Shown here piece after piece: positions 8,313-15,600 of a stretch of 64,000 nucleotides of DNA. The stretch is from contig MPMI01000015.1 of assembly GCA_002238415.1 (NCBI GenBank), positions 47,770 to 111,769 of the forward strand, given 5' to 3'. Made by a program: the position numbers and the translations under genes. Source of the DNA: Desulfurellaceae bacterium bin18. Lineage in GTDB: Bacteria; Desulfobacterota; Binatia; Bin18. Each line of letters starts with the position of its first letter. Position 1 is the first letter of the stretch. The notes beneath the pieces were generated by a model. The model saw nothing but the letters and a program-made list of their open reading frames with translations, was not told the origin of the DNA and ran no database searches.

Positions 8313-9371
8313 CTAGACCGGTATCGCCAGCAACTCGCTCAGGTGCTGATCGATCTGTTTCAGATAGTCCGGCTCGATACCAAACAGCCCGAGGTGGCCG
8401 TAGATGCTGTGAAGCACCCGGAACTCGCTGTTCGGAATGAGCCTCTGTTCGGCCTCACAATCGCGCGGCGGGAAAAACATGTCTTCGTCAATCGGCATGA
8501 CAAATACTTTTGCCCGAATGCGCTCAAGCGCCTGCTTCAGGTCGCCGCCGGTATGCCGACTGACATCCCCCCGCTGCCATTTCCAGGCCATGCACAGCAA
8601 ATTGTTCGGGTCCATGGGCAGAAAATAGTTTTCAACAAACCCAACCACAAAATCTTCAGTGGAAGAGAAGCCCAGCTCTCGCCAGGGTTCCTGCTTGAAC
8701 AGCTCGGTACAGAAACCCATCACGGACCACAGGCGGGCCTGGCGGCGTAATCCGACCTGGACCGCGTGCGGGTCGGTATACCAGCCGTTATTCCAGGCCG
8801 GGTCCGAGGTGATGGCCTCGTTCAGGGTCTCAACGTACAGAAAGTCGTGCGGCGTGTTCTTGGCCGTGCCGGCCAGCGGGGCCGCGCGCTTGACCATGTC
8901 GGGATAGCCCACCGCCCACTCATAGGTCTGCTGGGCGCCCATGGAACCGCCACACACCAGTTCCAGGCGTTCAAGGCCAAACCGTTCGGTCACCAGCTTA
9001 TGCTGGGCGCGGACGTCGTCACCGATCCTGATGCGAGGGAAACGCGCCATATTAAACGGGGCGGGCGTATTGGACGGCGAACTCGACAGACCGTTGCCGA
9101 GCTGGTTGGCGATAATGACAAAATACTTGCCCGGGTCGATGGCCCGGCCTTTGCCCACGTGGACGTCGGCCATGATCTTGCTGGTTCCCGAGTACCAGGT
9201 CGGCAGGAGGATGGCATTGTCCTTTTGGGCGCTCAGCGTCCCCTGGGTGGTATAGGCGAGCTTGCCGTCGTGCAGCGCCCCGCCTTCTTCCAGGGGAAAA
9301 TTGCCGAGATCGAACAGCTCAAACGGCCCGTGGTTCTCGTGCGAGTAATAGTCGTTGAATACGCTGGCCAT
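8313..9371 (-). CDS. MetX-like alpha/beta-hydrolase (homoserine O-acyltransferase family)
   Basis: 352 residues, typical for the MetX/homoserine acetyltransferase family. The nucleophile elbow is VCGGSMGAQQ (family GGSMGG/A), the late acid is in MPIDEDMFFPP, and the histidine is in HSIYGHLGLFG. An N-terminal cap contains VIIANQLGNGLSSSPS, the usual lid-facing loop. Members acylate homoserine or serine, but many paralogues are plain hydrolases or acyltransferases of unknown substrate. The absence of methionine genes nearby suggests a paralogue. It is divergent from the UGSC operon across 103 bp, so the two could share control. The start is supported by AAGGAGACGCAGCC upstream. Confidence 0.82.
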   Translation of the reverse strand: MASVFNDYYSHENHGPFELFDLGNFPLEEGGALHDGKLAYTTQGTLSAQKDNAILLPTWYSGTSKIMADVHVGKGRAIDPGKYFVIIANQLGNGLSSSPSNTPAPFNMARFPRIRIGDDVRAQHKLVTERFGLERLELVCGGSMGAQQTYEWAVGYPDMVKRAAPLAGTAKNTPHDFLYVETLNEAITSDPAWNNGWYTDPHAVQVGLRRQARLWSVMGFCTELFKQEPWRELGFSSTEDFVVGFVENYFLPMDPNNLLCMAWKWQRGDVSRHTGGDLKQALERIRAKVFVMPIDEDMFFPPRDCEAEQRLIPNSEFRVLHSIYGHLGLFGIEPDYLKQIDQHLSELLAIPV

Positions 9372-9474
9372 GGCTGCGTCTCCTTGTCTGCTGAGCGTGT
9401 GCTGTTTGAATCAGCCGTCAGGTTGGGGTATAGCTGATTCGGACGGAAAGCCCAAGAGAAACAAAGCGAGTACC

Positions 9475-10542
9475 ATGCCACCCGACGCACCCACAGACGG
9501 TCTGAACGCAGAACTCGACGCCATAGAATACTACTTCGAGCAGGGTGTCACCGACGGTCTGCCCGTTGTTCCACCAACGGAAGAGCGGATGCAATCCATG
9601 CTGGCCGCCACCTCCCAGGCCGCGGACGAAGTGGTTGCGCTCGTGCCGCCCAATTTTGGAGAAGCCTCGATTGAGAAGATCGCCGTGAATGCGGTCATGG
9701 CCGGCTGCAAACCGGCATTCCTGCCGGTCGTTATTGCTGGCGTACGGGCCATGTGCGACGAACGGGCCAGTCTGCACGGCGTGCAGGGCACCACCCACAC
9801 GGCCACGCCGCTGTTTATTATCAACGGCCCGATCCGCCAGCAGCTTGATATTAATTGTGCGGCCGGCGTATTTGGTTCGGGCTGGCGGGCCAACGCGACC
9901 ATCGGCCGGGCGCTGCGTCTGATCATGATTAATATCGGCGGCGCGCATCCGGGCGAGATCGATAAATCAACCATGGGCCATCCCGGCAAATACACCTATT
10001 GCATAGGCGAATACGAAGAACAGAACCCGTGGGCTCCCCTCCATGTCGAGCACGGCTATAAGCCGGAGCAGAGCACTATCAGCGTCTATTGTTGCGATGC
10101 CCCACAGTGTGTCAGCAATCACGGCAGCCGCACGGCGCGCGGCATTCTGGACACTCTCGGGGCCAGCATGGCCGTCGGCTGGAGCGATAAGACCTATCTG
10201 GCCGGCAACTATATTGTCGTGCTCGGCCCGGAGCATGCCAACAGCATTGCCACGGATGGTATGAGCAAACGGGATGTCAAGCGCTATCTGTACGAGAACG
10301 TCCGTCGGCCGTTGCACGAGCTCCTGCCCGGGCCGGACGGCAGTGAAGGCCTGAGGCGAGAACGCCTGCCCGGCTGGCTCAACGCCGCAGACGACTTCAG
10401 CCTGATCCCGAAAGTGTCCTCGCCGGACGGCATTATTATTGTCGTGGCCGGTGGGACGGCCGGACGCTTTTCCGTGCATATGTGCGGCTGGGGGGGCGGT
10501 GCCGGGCAGAGTGATCTGGTGACCGTACCCATAGAGACATAA
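9475..10542 (+). CDS. Conserved UGSC-associated protein, function unknown
   Basis: 355 residues from ATG 9475; the frame is open to 9355 but the extra N-terminus is low-complexity and has no ribosome site. I do not recognise a named domain. Visible features are an acidic N-terminal helix with YYFEQGVTDGLPVVPPTEE, VNAVMAGCKPAFLPVV, GGAHPGEIDKSTMGHPGKY, and a CCDAPQCVSNHGSRTARG stretch with three cysteines. No signal peptide or membrane segment is seen. It is 16 bp upstream of the UGSC selenoprotein in the same direction. This cysteine-bearing protein is therefore a likely redox or enzymatic partner of that selenoprotein, although this is inference from operon order and my recollection that the two families co-occur. 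Confidence 0.7.
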   Translation: MPPDAPTDGLNAELDAIEYYFEQGVTDGLPVVPPTEERMQSMLAATSQAADEVVALVPPNFGEASIEKIAVNAVMAGCKPAFLPVVIAGVRAMCDERASLHGVQGTTHTATPLFIINGPIRQQLDINCAAGVFGSGWRANATIGRALRLIMINIGGAHPGEIDKSTMGHPGKYTYCIGEYEEQNPWAPLHVEHGYKPEQSTISVYCCDAPQCVSNHGSRTARGILDTLGASMAVGWSDKTYLAGNYIVVLGPEHANSIATDGMSKRDVKRYLYENVRRPLHELLPGPDGSEGLRRERLPGWLNAADDFSLIPKVSSPDGIIIVVAGGTAGRFSVHMCGWGGGAGQSDLVTVPIET

Positions 10543-10558
10543 AGAAGAGGAGAACGAC

Positions 10559-11092
10559 ATGCCAAAACTCTATGACCCGACCGCAGCCTCGAAACAGGCC
10601 ACCGCGGCACTCGCGGCCCGTGTACCGGACTTGCACGACAAGACCGTCGGTCTGCTCGACATCAGCAAGGCCAAGGGTAATTTTTTCCTGGATCGTGTGG
10701 AAGAAATGTTGACAGCGCAATTCCAGCCGCGCGCAATCATCCGGCGCATGAAGCCCACGTTTGCCCGGCCGGCACCGGAAGACATCCGCCAGGAACTGGC
10801 TCAAAAGTGTGATTTTCTGATTGAAGCCCTGGCCGATTGAGGGTCGTGTACAACGTGCAGTGTGCACGACGGCATCTTTTTTGAAAAAGCCGGTATCCCT
10901 TCGGCGGTGTTTGCCACGACCGAGTTCTCCAATGCCGCGCTCGCACAGGCCAAGGCGCTCGGCCTGCCGGATTTCAAGGTCATATTAGTAGAACATCCCA
11001 TCCAACCCCTCACCCCGGAAGAAGTCCACGGGCGAGCCGAGGCGGTGTTCGGTCAGATGGTTGAAAAAGTGACGGGCCGAGCGGACTCCTGA
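10559..11092 (+). CDS. UGSC-family selenoprotein, TGA at 10838-10840 read as selenocysteine
   Basis: Standard translation would stop at TGA 10838-10840 after 93 residues. The same frame then continues for 83 more codons to the TGA at 11090. The junction reads LIEALAD-U-GSCTTCSVHDG, that is Sec94-Gly-Ser-Cys97 followed by Cys100, which is the defining motif of the UGSC selenoprotein family. Downstream sequence (IFFEKAGIPSAVFATTEF and LVEHPIQPLTPEEV) is ordinary protein-like sequence in one frame. The total is 177 residues. AAGAAGAGGAGAACGAC before ATG 10559 is a strong ribosome site. A Sec-x-x-Cys pair suggests a thiol/selenol redox role. A GTG at 10862 could mislead automatic callers into a second gene. 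The stop lies one base from the convergent cupin gene. Sec insertion needs selA, selB, selC and selD, none of which is in this window. Confidence 0.88.
10843..10870 (+). promoter_or_regulatory. Candidate bacterial SECIS stem-loop
   Basis: Starting two bases after the in-frame TGA, 10843-10852 pairs with 10861-10870 over 10 bp (nine Watson-Crick, one G-T). The 8-nt apical loop at 10853-10860 contains G residues at 15, 17 and 20 nt beyond the TGA. Bacterial SECIS elements are stem-loops placed immediately 3' of the UGA with a guanosine in the apical loop that SelB contacts. The pairing is seen directly; SelB binding is inferred. The region is also coding (GSCTTCSVHD), so part of the pairing could be coincidental. 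Confidence 0.7.
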
Positions 11093-11093
11093 T

Positions 11094-11432
11094 TTACCCG
11101 GCCAACGGGATGATGCCCATCACCACTGGCTCGTCACTCACCACTCGGGTGGTATGCCCCTGGCCGGTCGTGTCTTCGACCAAGCGGGCGTCGCCGGGAC
11201 CAAAGCGCCGGGTGGTGCCGTCGCCCAGGCCGATTTCCAGTTGACCGGAGACAAGAATCACGTATTGCCGGCGCGGCGCGGGATGCCAGTCCATAAAGGT
11301 CCCTGCCGGTACTTCTACAAAAGAGATATGTGACGTGGCCTGCGGTTCAGTCAGGCCTGGATGCGAGACCAGGCTTTGATCTTCGAAGTGCGATTGGCCG
11401 TCGTCCCCAGTATACAGTCGATACAGTCCCAT
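11094..11432 (-). CDS. Small cupin-domain protein
   Basis: 112 residues with one cupin barrel. Motif 1 is weak (FMDWHPAPRRQYVILVSGQLEIGLGDG, split at about residues 47-73) and motif 2 is FGPGDARLVEDTTGQGHTTR. Only some of the usual metal ligands are present, so metal binding is uncertain. No substrate can be assigned. It ends one base from the stop of the UGSC selenoprotein on the other strand and lies 12 bp downstream of the amidohydrolase stop side, in the same direction as that gene, so it is probably its operon partner. Confidence 0.75.
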   Translation of the reverse strand: MGLYRLYTGDDGQSHFEDQSLVSHPGLTEPQATSHISFVEVPAGTFMDWHPAPRRQYVILVSGQLEIGLGDGTTRRFGPGDARLVEDTTGQGHTTRVVSDEPVVMGIIPLAG

Positions 11433-11444
11433 TGTTTCTCTCCC

Positions 11445-12629
11445 CTACTCCGGCTGAATCGGGTACAGTTTGAGTGCGTTATCCCACATGATCTTGTGCT
11501 TGCTCTCGTCCGAGACATCGGGCAGACCGAGCAACTCCTCGGTCGCGCGCGCATATAGGCGGCCTTCAGGATGGCCAAAGTCGGTGGCGGTGACGATATT
11601 GTTGTCGCCCAGGGTGGCGATCACCTGGGCGATACCGGGGTCATCCTGGTCGGCGGCGATATAGCACTGGCGCTGAAAATAATCGAGCGGCGCCATGCTC
11701 AGCCCGTCAATGGCCAGTCCCCGAAAGCCGCCCTGGACACCGGCCCCGAGACGGTCCAACCAAAAGGCCGCCCAGCCCGCGCCCGACTCAAGATGGACCA
11801 CCCGCAGCCTGGGATGGCGCTCCAGTACGCCTCCCATAATCAGCGCCGTGCTGGCCAGCATATTGCCAATGGTGAACGCAACCGTGGCTTGGGCAACGCG
11901 GAGTTCGGGCAGGTAGTAATACAGCAGTTCGTCCGCGGCGTTGCCCGCTCCGACATGGATGCCCAGCGGGACATCGAGGTCTTCCAGCGCGGTCCACAGC
12001 GGATCGTAAAACTCATCATATAAACGATGCTTCCCGACCGGGGTCGGATTGATATGAACCGCCTTGAAGCCGAACTCTTTGACGCAACGGCGGGCCTCTT
12101 TTGCCGCCTCAAGAGGATCGCGCAAGTCTACCGAAGCGACTCCGACAACCCGCTGGCCGGCCGCGGAACAAAAGTCATGCAGCCAGTTATTATACGCCCG
12201 GCGATAGGCCGCCGCGGTGTCAGCGTCGAGTTCCGGCACCGCGGTCATATACAGACCGGTCGTCGGATACAGGACCATATAATCAATGCCTGCTCGCTCC
12301 AGGGCCAGGTCGTAGTGCTCGGGCGGAAAACCCTCGCGGGCAAAGCTCGCATAGGCATCGTCATGCTCCGGCAGGACGATGCGGGTACCGGCATCACCAA
12401 AAGCCGGCCGGCCCTCCCGGACGGGATCGCTCCCAAAGGGCATGACGTATTCTTTGTCGTGGGCCGACGGAACGGTGACGGAAATGCCAAAACCGAGCGG
12501 GTCGCCCTGATAGTCAACCCACGCGCGCGGCATGTGCGAGCGAAACTTGGGTTCCAGGTATTTTTCAAACAGGTCCGGCGGCTCCAGAATATGGGAGTCA
12601 CTATCAATGAGGCGATGGCTCTTGCTCAT
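11445..12629 (-). CDS. ACMSD-type amidohydrolase (metal-dependent hydrolase/decarboxylase)
   Basis: 394 residues from ATG 12629, preceded by GGAGGGGAACA; a longer open frame upstream overlaps the divergent SDR promoter and is rejected. The amidohydrolase_2 layout is clear: IDSDSHILEPPDLFEKYLEP at the N-terminus (first metal ligands), KAVHINPTPVGK mid-protein, PLGIHVGAGNAADE, HPRLRVVHLESGAGW, and the C-terminal NNIVTATDFGHPEG aspartate. The family includes ACMSD and related decarboxylases and hydrolases of aromatic-derived carboxylic acids. It is upstream of the cupin gene and divergent from an SDR. It is one of three paralogues here (with 37091-38605 and 56382-57491). Substrate unknown. Confidence 0.88.
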   Translation of the reverse strand: MSKSHRLIDSDSHILEPPDLFEKYLEPKFRSHMPRAWVDYQGDPLGFGISVTVPSAHDKEYVMPFGSDPVREGRPAFGDAGTRIVLPEHDDAYASFAREGFPPEHYDLALERAGIDYMVLYPTTGLYMTAVPELDADTAAAYRRAYNNWLHDFCSAAGQRVVGVASVDLRDPLEAAKEARRCVKEFGFKAVHINPTPVGKHRLYDEFYDPLWTALEDLDVPLGIHVGAGNAADELLYYYLPELRVAQATVAFTIGNMLASTALIMGGVLERHPRLRVVHLESGAGWAAFWLDRLGAGVQGGFRGLAIDGLSMAPLDYFQRQCYIAADQDDPGIAQVIATLGDNNIVTATDFGHPEGRLYARATEELLGLPDVSDESKHKIMWDNALKLYPIQPE

Positions 12630-12788
12630 TGTTCCCCTCCTTTTCCAAACAATGCGCTCCGTCAACTTCAGCCGCACCCAAGCGTACCCGAAAGCCGTAT
12701 CAAGTTGCGCCCGTCCTTCCAAGAGGCGCTTTGACACTCTTGCCGTTTCGCAGGATAATCTCGCCAGCAAAGACAAGGAGCGTACAGA

Positions 12789-13547
12789 ATGACCGATATG
12801 ACAGACAAAGTCGCCCTCGTTACCGGGGGCAGTTCGGGCATTGGCCGGGCAACCGCCCTCGCCTTCGCCCGTGACGGCGCCAAAGTCGCGGTTGCCGATC
12901 TCAATGTCGTCGGCGGACAAGAGACGGTATCCCTCATCGCAGGTGCCGGCGGTGAGGCGTGTTTCATTGAGGCCGATATGGGCGAGGCGGCTTCCGTGGC
13001 GGCTATGGTCGAAAAGACCGTCGAGACCTACGGCCGGCTCGACTACGCCCATAATAATGCCGGCATCGAAGGCGTACTCAAAAGGACGTCCGAGCAGGCC
13101 GAAGAGGACTGGGCACCGGTCATTCAGATTAATCTGACGGGTGTCTGGCTGTGCATGAAGTATGAGATCCCGCACATGCTCCGGCAGGGGAGTGGAGCCA
13201 TTGTCAACACGGCCTCCGGGGCGGGCCTCATCGGCGTGAAGCGCATGGCCGCCTATGTGGCCAGCAAGCACGGTGTGGTTGGGCTGACGAAAACCGCCGC
13301 GCTGGAATACGCCAAATCCGGTATTCGGGTCAACGCGGTCTGTCCAGGGGTGATCAAGACAGCCATGGTCGATCGAGTCTCGGGCAACCGACCGGACGTG
13401 CTCGATAAAATGATTGCCGCGGAACCCATCGGGCGTTCCGGGCAGCCGGAAGAAATCGCCGAGGCCGTAGTGTGGTTGTGCTCGGACGCGGCCTCATTTG
13501 TCACCGGCCACGCCATGGCCGTGGATGGCGGGGCGGTCGCAGCGTAA
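12789..13547 (+). CDS. Short-chain dehydrogenase/reductase (SDR), classical type
   Basis: 252 residues, a full-length classical SDR. The cofactor loop is VTGGSSGIGRAT at 12-23, followed by the acidic VADL that favours NAD(H). The structural motif HNNAG is near residue 92, and the catalytic Ser and YVASK lie in the second half. The C-terminus FVTGHAMAVDGG is typical. It closely resembles the tandem SDRs at 16128 and 16937 (shared LEYAKSGIRVNAVCPG), so these are recent paralogues. AAGGAGCGTACAGA precedes the ATG. Substrate is probably a secondary alcohol or ketone; nothing narrower is justified. Confidence 0.9.
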   Translation: MTDMTDKVALVTGGSSGIGRATALAFARDGAKVAVADLNVVGGQETVSLIAGAGGEACFIEADMGEAASVAAMVEKTVETYGRLDYAHNNAGIEGVLKRTSEQAEEDWAPVIQINLTGVWLCMKYEIPHMLRQGSGAIVNTASGAGLIGVKRMAAYVASKHGVVGLTKTAALEYAKSGIRVNAVCPGVIKTAMVDRVSGNRPDVLDKMIAAEPIGRSGQPEEIAEAVVWLCSDAASFVTGHAMAVDGGAVAA

Positions 13548-13639
13548 ACCTGGGAAACTGACAGGTTTCGTCTCTCGGCGGATTGGTGGGGCCGTCAGCC
13601 TCCTGCTGTGGCGGGCGAGGCCACTGGTTCAGCACAACA

Positions 13640-13669
13640 AGGAGGGGCGACGGATGCGTCGCCCCTCCT
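13640..13669. terminator. Strong hairpin between convergent genes
   Basis: 13640-13652 pairs perfectly with 13657-13669 (13 bp, GC-rich) around a 4-nt loop, between the convergent SDR and the chimeric minus-strand gene. No T-run follows on either strand, so it may act as a barrier to transcription from both sides or be a repeat element. Confidence 0.5.
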
Positions 13670-13679
13670 GAACATCCGT

Positions 13680-14138
13680 CTACTGAACATCCGTAATGAC
13701 GAAGTTTTGACTATTCTGCTGCCACTCCAACCGGGTACTCTGCCCCTGGTACGGGAAGCCCTCCGCCACACATTCGCCCGCTACCCCTTGCAGAAACTCC
13801 TGCTGATCCCCCTCGCCCAGCGTCGTCACCCACACCGGCGCCCGGCCCAGTTCAACCCCATCAACCAAGGCGGTAACGGTATGCGCGCCAGCGCCCAACA
13901 GGTTCCAGTTGACTAACAACACAAACCCATTATCCGCGTCCCCACAGGTATCCAGCGTGTCCAACCGCTCCATGCCATACTCCGCCATGTACTGCCCGAC
14001 CTCCCCCTGCGCGGTCTCGATCTCGATCTCCACCAGCGCTGCGTCGCACACCCAGCCCCACGAACCGTCGGGCAGGAGATAGGCATAAACGTCATTCCCC
14101 AGATCGTGGAGTCCTTTGGTGTAGTTCCATTTCGGCAT
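13680..14138 (-). CDS. Chimeric small protein: MBL-type N-terminus joined to a beta-sandwich domain
   Basis: 152 residues from ATG 14138, preceded by GGAGGGAGACATTC. Residues 1-28 (MPKWNYTKGLHDLGNDVYAY then LLPDGSWG) look like the beginning of a metallo-beta-lactamase-fold hydrolase, but no HxHxDH motif follows. After GSWGW the sequence switches to WVCDAALVEIEIETAQGEVG, LDTCGDADNGFVLLVNWNLL and EFLQGVAGECVAEGFP, a beta-rich repeat-type domain that I recall as a C-terminal module of larger surface proteins. The join falls on shared GW residues, which suggests recombination. It may be expressed, because it keeps a good ribosome site, but no catalytic function should be assumed. A second fragment of the same domain is at 15674-15877. 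Confidence 0.6.
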   Translation of the reverse strand: MPKWNYTKGLHDLGNDVYAYLLPDGSWGWVCDAALVEIEIETAQGEVGQYMAEYGMERLDTLDTCGDADNGFVLLVNWNLLGAGAHTVTALVDGVELGRAPVWVTTLGEGDQQEFLQGVAGECVAEGFPYQGQSTRLEWQQNSQNFVITDVQ

Positions 14139-14584
14139 GAATGTCTCCCTCCTTGCGTGTGGTCTTAGCAGGTGTCGGCTGAGACGAGTAGAGCCGGGAA
14201 TAGCTGCTCCCTCGCCACGAGTGGGCTGGAGCCTCGACAGCTGTGGAGATGGGAAGCGATGAATTGAGGTCGGCCCTGATCCCCTCCCGAGACGTGTGAT
14301 GTGCATTGTTAGGCGGGGCAGCGGGTGGCAAGAGCGAGGGCGGGCCGCCCGAAGAGGTGCTTCAGCCAGCGGCCGAGCGTACCGACGGCGCGCGTGGCTG
14401 CGACGCGCGTCACCAAATCGTGGGGAGTACGGGCGCCCGGACAGTGGCGGCCAACGGGCCGGGTGAAGTGGCGCTGGCTGGTCTCAACGCTCTACCGCCA
14501 GCGTCCATGCGGGCAGCGGGCCGGGGCCGCGGCGCCCCGGAGTCCGGCTGCCGATGCGTTTGCCACCCCGCCGCTTCGCGGCAC
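14139..14584. other. GC-rich non-coding stretch left of a hairpin
   Basis: About 446 bp without a supportable gene. Several reading frames are open because of high GC, but they are arginine-, proline- and alanine-rich, have no ribosome site and no motif. This is probably decayed sequence between the chimeric gene and the toxin-antitoxin pair. Confidence 0.5.
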
Positions 14585-14638
14585 AAAGAGGGAACGTGTC
14601 CTTCAACAGGCAGGTAGATGTTGACACGTTCCCTCTTT
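14585..14638. repeat. Perfect 16-bp inverted repeat with 22-nt loop
   Basis: 14585-14600 is the exact reverse complement of 14623-14638. Inside the loop AACA (14605-14608) can also pair with TGTT (14619-14622) after a short bulge. A second palindrome, CCCTCC-GA-GGAGGG, follows at 14639-14652. Together they could be a terminator/attenuator before the toxin-antitoxin promoter, or the end of a small mobile element. No transposase or target duplication is seen. Confidence 0.6.
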
Positions 14639-14673
14639 CCCTCCGAGGAGGGGATTACATAGTACAGATAGCC

Positions 14674-14722
14674 TTGAACCATATCCCCATATACGTATAC
14701 TCTCTTATAGAATCAGTATACT
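14674..14722 (+). promoter_or_regulatory. Promoter/operator of the second toxin-antitoxin pair
   Basis: TTGAAC (14674-14679) and TATACT (14696-14701) are 16 bp apart, a good sigma70 match in a locally AT-rich segment. GTATAC occurs twice, at 14695-14700 and 14716-14721, overlapping and just after the -10. This is a plausible binding site for the antitoxin, consistent with autoregulation of TA operons. Confidence 0.55.
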
Positions 14723-14745
14723 GAAAGAAAGGACATCCTCTCACA

Positions 14746-14970
14746 ATGAAGCAAAAGCTCACCATCACCGTGGACGCCGAGCTTCTCCCGCTCGCCAAGC
14801 GCTACGCCCGCTCCCGGGGCGTAGCGTTGTCGTCGCTCATTGAGCAGTCTCTCCGGGAGGTGGCGGGCGCGGACGTGCCGTCCTTTGCCGCCCGCTGGCG
14901 GGGCAAGTTTCGGGCTGCCGGGCGGAATGATCCGCGTTACGACACTCTGGCGCGGAAGTACCTGCAATGA
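14746..14970 (+). CDS. Antitoxin (DUF6364/VapB-like)
   Basis: 74 residues. MKQKLTITVDAELLPLAKRY followed by ARSRGVALSSLIEQSLREV is a ribbon-helix-helix DNA-binding N-terminus of the DUF6364 kind, and the basic, aromatic tail (FAARWRGKFRAAG) would contact the toxin. AAAGGACATCCTCTCACA precedes the ATG. Its last codons overlap the toxin start by 4 bp (ATGA), the usual coupling. A strong promoter with a repeated GTATAC is immediately upstream. Confidence 0.82.
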   Translation: MKQKLTITVDAELLPLAKRYARSRGVALSSLIEQSLREVAGADVPSFAARWRGKFRAAGRNDPRYDTLARKYLQ

Positions 14971-15374
14971 TCCTCCTGGATACCGATATCCTCATCGACG
15001 TTGCCCTCGACAGACGCCCACACGCCGGCCCGGCTGCCGAACTCCTGGACCAGATTGAGCACGGTGCCGAGCGCGCCTGCATCGCGTGGCACACGGTGTC
15101 GAACTTCTATTACATCGTCGCTTCGACGCGCGGCGGGGGGGACGCCCGTGATTTTATCGTTGAATTGACCCGCTTCGTCGCAGTGGCCACTACTGACACC
15201 GAGGCCCTCCGGTACGCTGTGGAACTCCCGATGGCAGACTTCGAGGACGCGCTACAGGTGGCGGCCGCGCGTGCCGGCGGCGCGCGGTATATCGTCACGC
15301 GGAACGTCCGGGACTATGCGCGCTCTCCCATCCGTGCGGTGAAGCCCCAGGAAGCGCTCAGTGGATTGTTCTGA
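14967..15374 (+). CDS. PIN-domain toxin
   Basis: 135 residues. PIN acidic residues are in place: MILLDTDILIDVALDRRPH at the N-terminus, then the conserved Ser/Asn in HTVSNFYYIV, ADFEDALQVAAA in the third motif and YIVTRNVRDY near the end. Such toxins cleave RNA with Mg2+/Mn2+. Start overlaps the antitoxin stop. It is a different subfamily from the toxin at 7667-8053, so the two modules were probably acquired separately. Confidence 0.88.
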   Translation: MILLDTDILIDVALDRRPHAGPAAELLDQIEHGAERACIAWHTVSNFYYIVASTRGGGDARDFIVELTRFVAVATTDTEALRYAVELPMADFEDALQVAAARAGGARYIVTRNVRDYARSPIRAVKPQEALSGLF

Positions 15375-15386
15375 GCGCGCGGCGGT

Positions 15387-15485
15387 TCAAGGGACAATGA
15401 TTTCCTTCATAATCTCGGCGGACCCGCCGGCAATCCTGGACTGGCGGATGTCGTGGTAGAACCGTTCGACCGCACATTCTTTCAT
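15387..15485 (-). pseudogene. Acyl-CoA dehydrogenase C-terminal remnant
   Basis: Reading minus strand from 15485 gives 32 residues ending at the stop at 15387: MKECAVERFYHDIRQSRIAG then GSAEIMKEIIVP. The VERFYhDiRqsrIaGGsaEIM block is the conserved C-terminus of acyl-CoA dehydrogenases. An in-frame stop lies only a few codons upstream and the rest of the gene is missing. This is a gene ghost left in the debris zone after the toxin-antitoxin pair. Confidence 0.7.
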
Positions 15486-15600
15486 AGAGCCGTCCCCGTC
15501 CCCTCAGGAGGTCCCGCCCGGAGTCCCCATGCTGGCACCCCGGTAGTGGTTCAGTTTCACATCGCTCTTGCCCTCTGAGGCGGAGCGCCCCCCTCCCTGG

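Noticed and set aside
8437..9437. Long plus-strand frames antisense to the MetX-like gene
   Set aside because: They mirror a well-supported gene with GGSMGA and catalytic acid and histidine on the other strand; high GC keeps antisense frames open.
10862..11092. A separate 76-residue gene starting at GTG 10862
   Set aside because: It is the in-frame continuation of the UGSC selenoprotein after the Sec codon; no ribosome site precedes the GTG and the conserved GSC motif would be left out.
11445..13271. A 608-residue version of the amidohydrolase
   Set aside because: The extra N-terminus runs across the promoter and the first half of the divergent SDR gene. The conserved protein begins at ATG 12629 with GGAGGGGAACA upstream.
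14325..14624. GC-rich plus-strand frames at 14306-14624
   Set aside because: The predicted proteins are arginine-, alanine- and proline-rich without motifs, have no ribosome site, and overlap the 16-bp inverted repeat.
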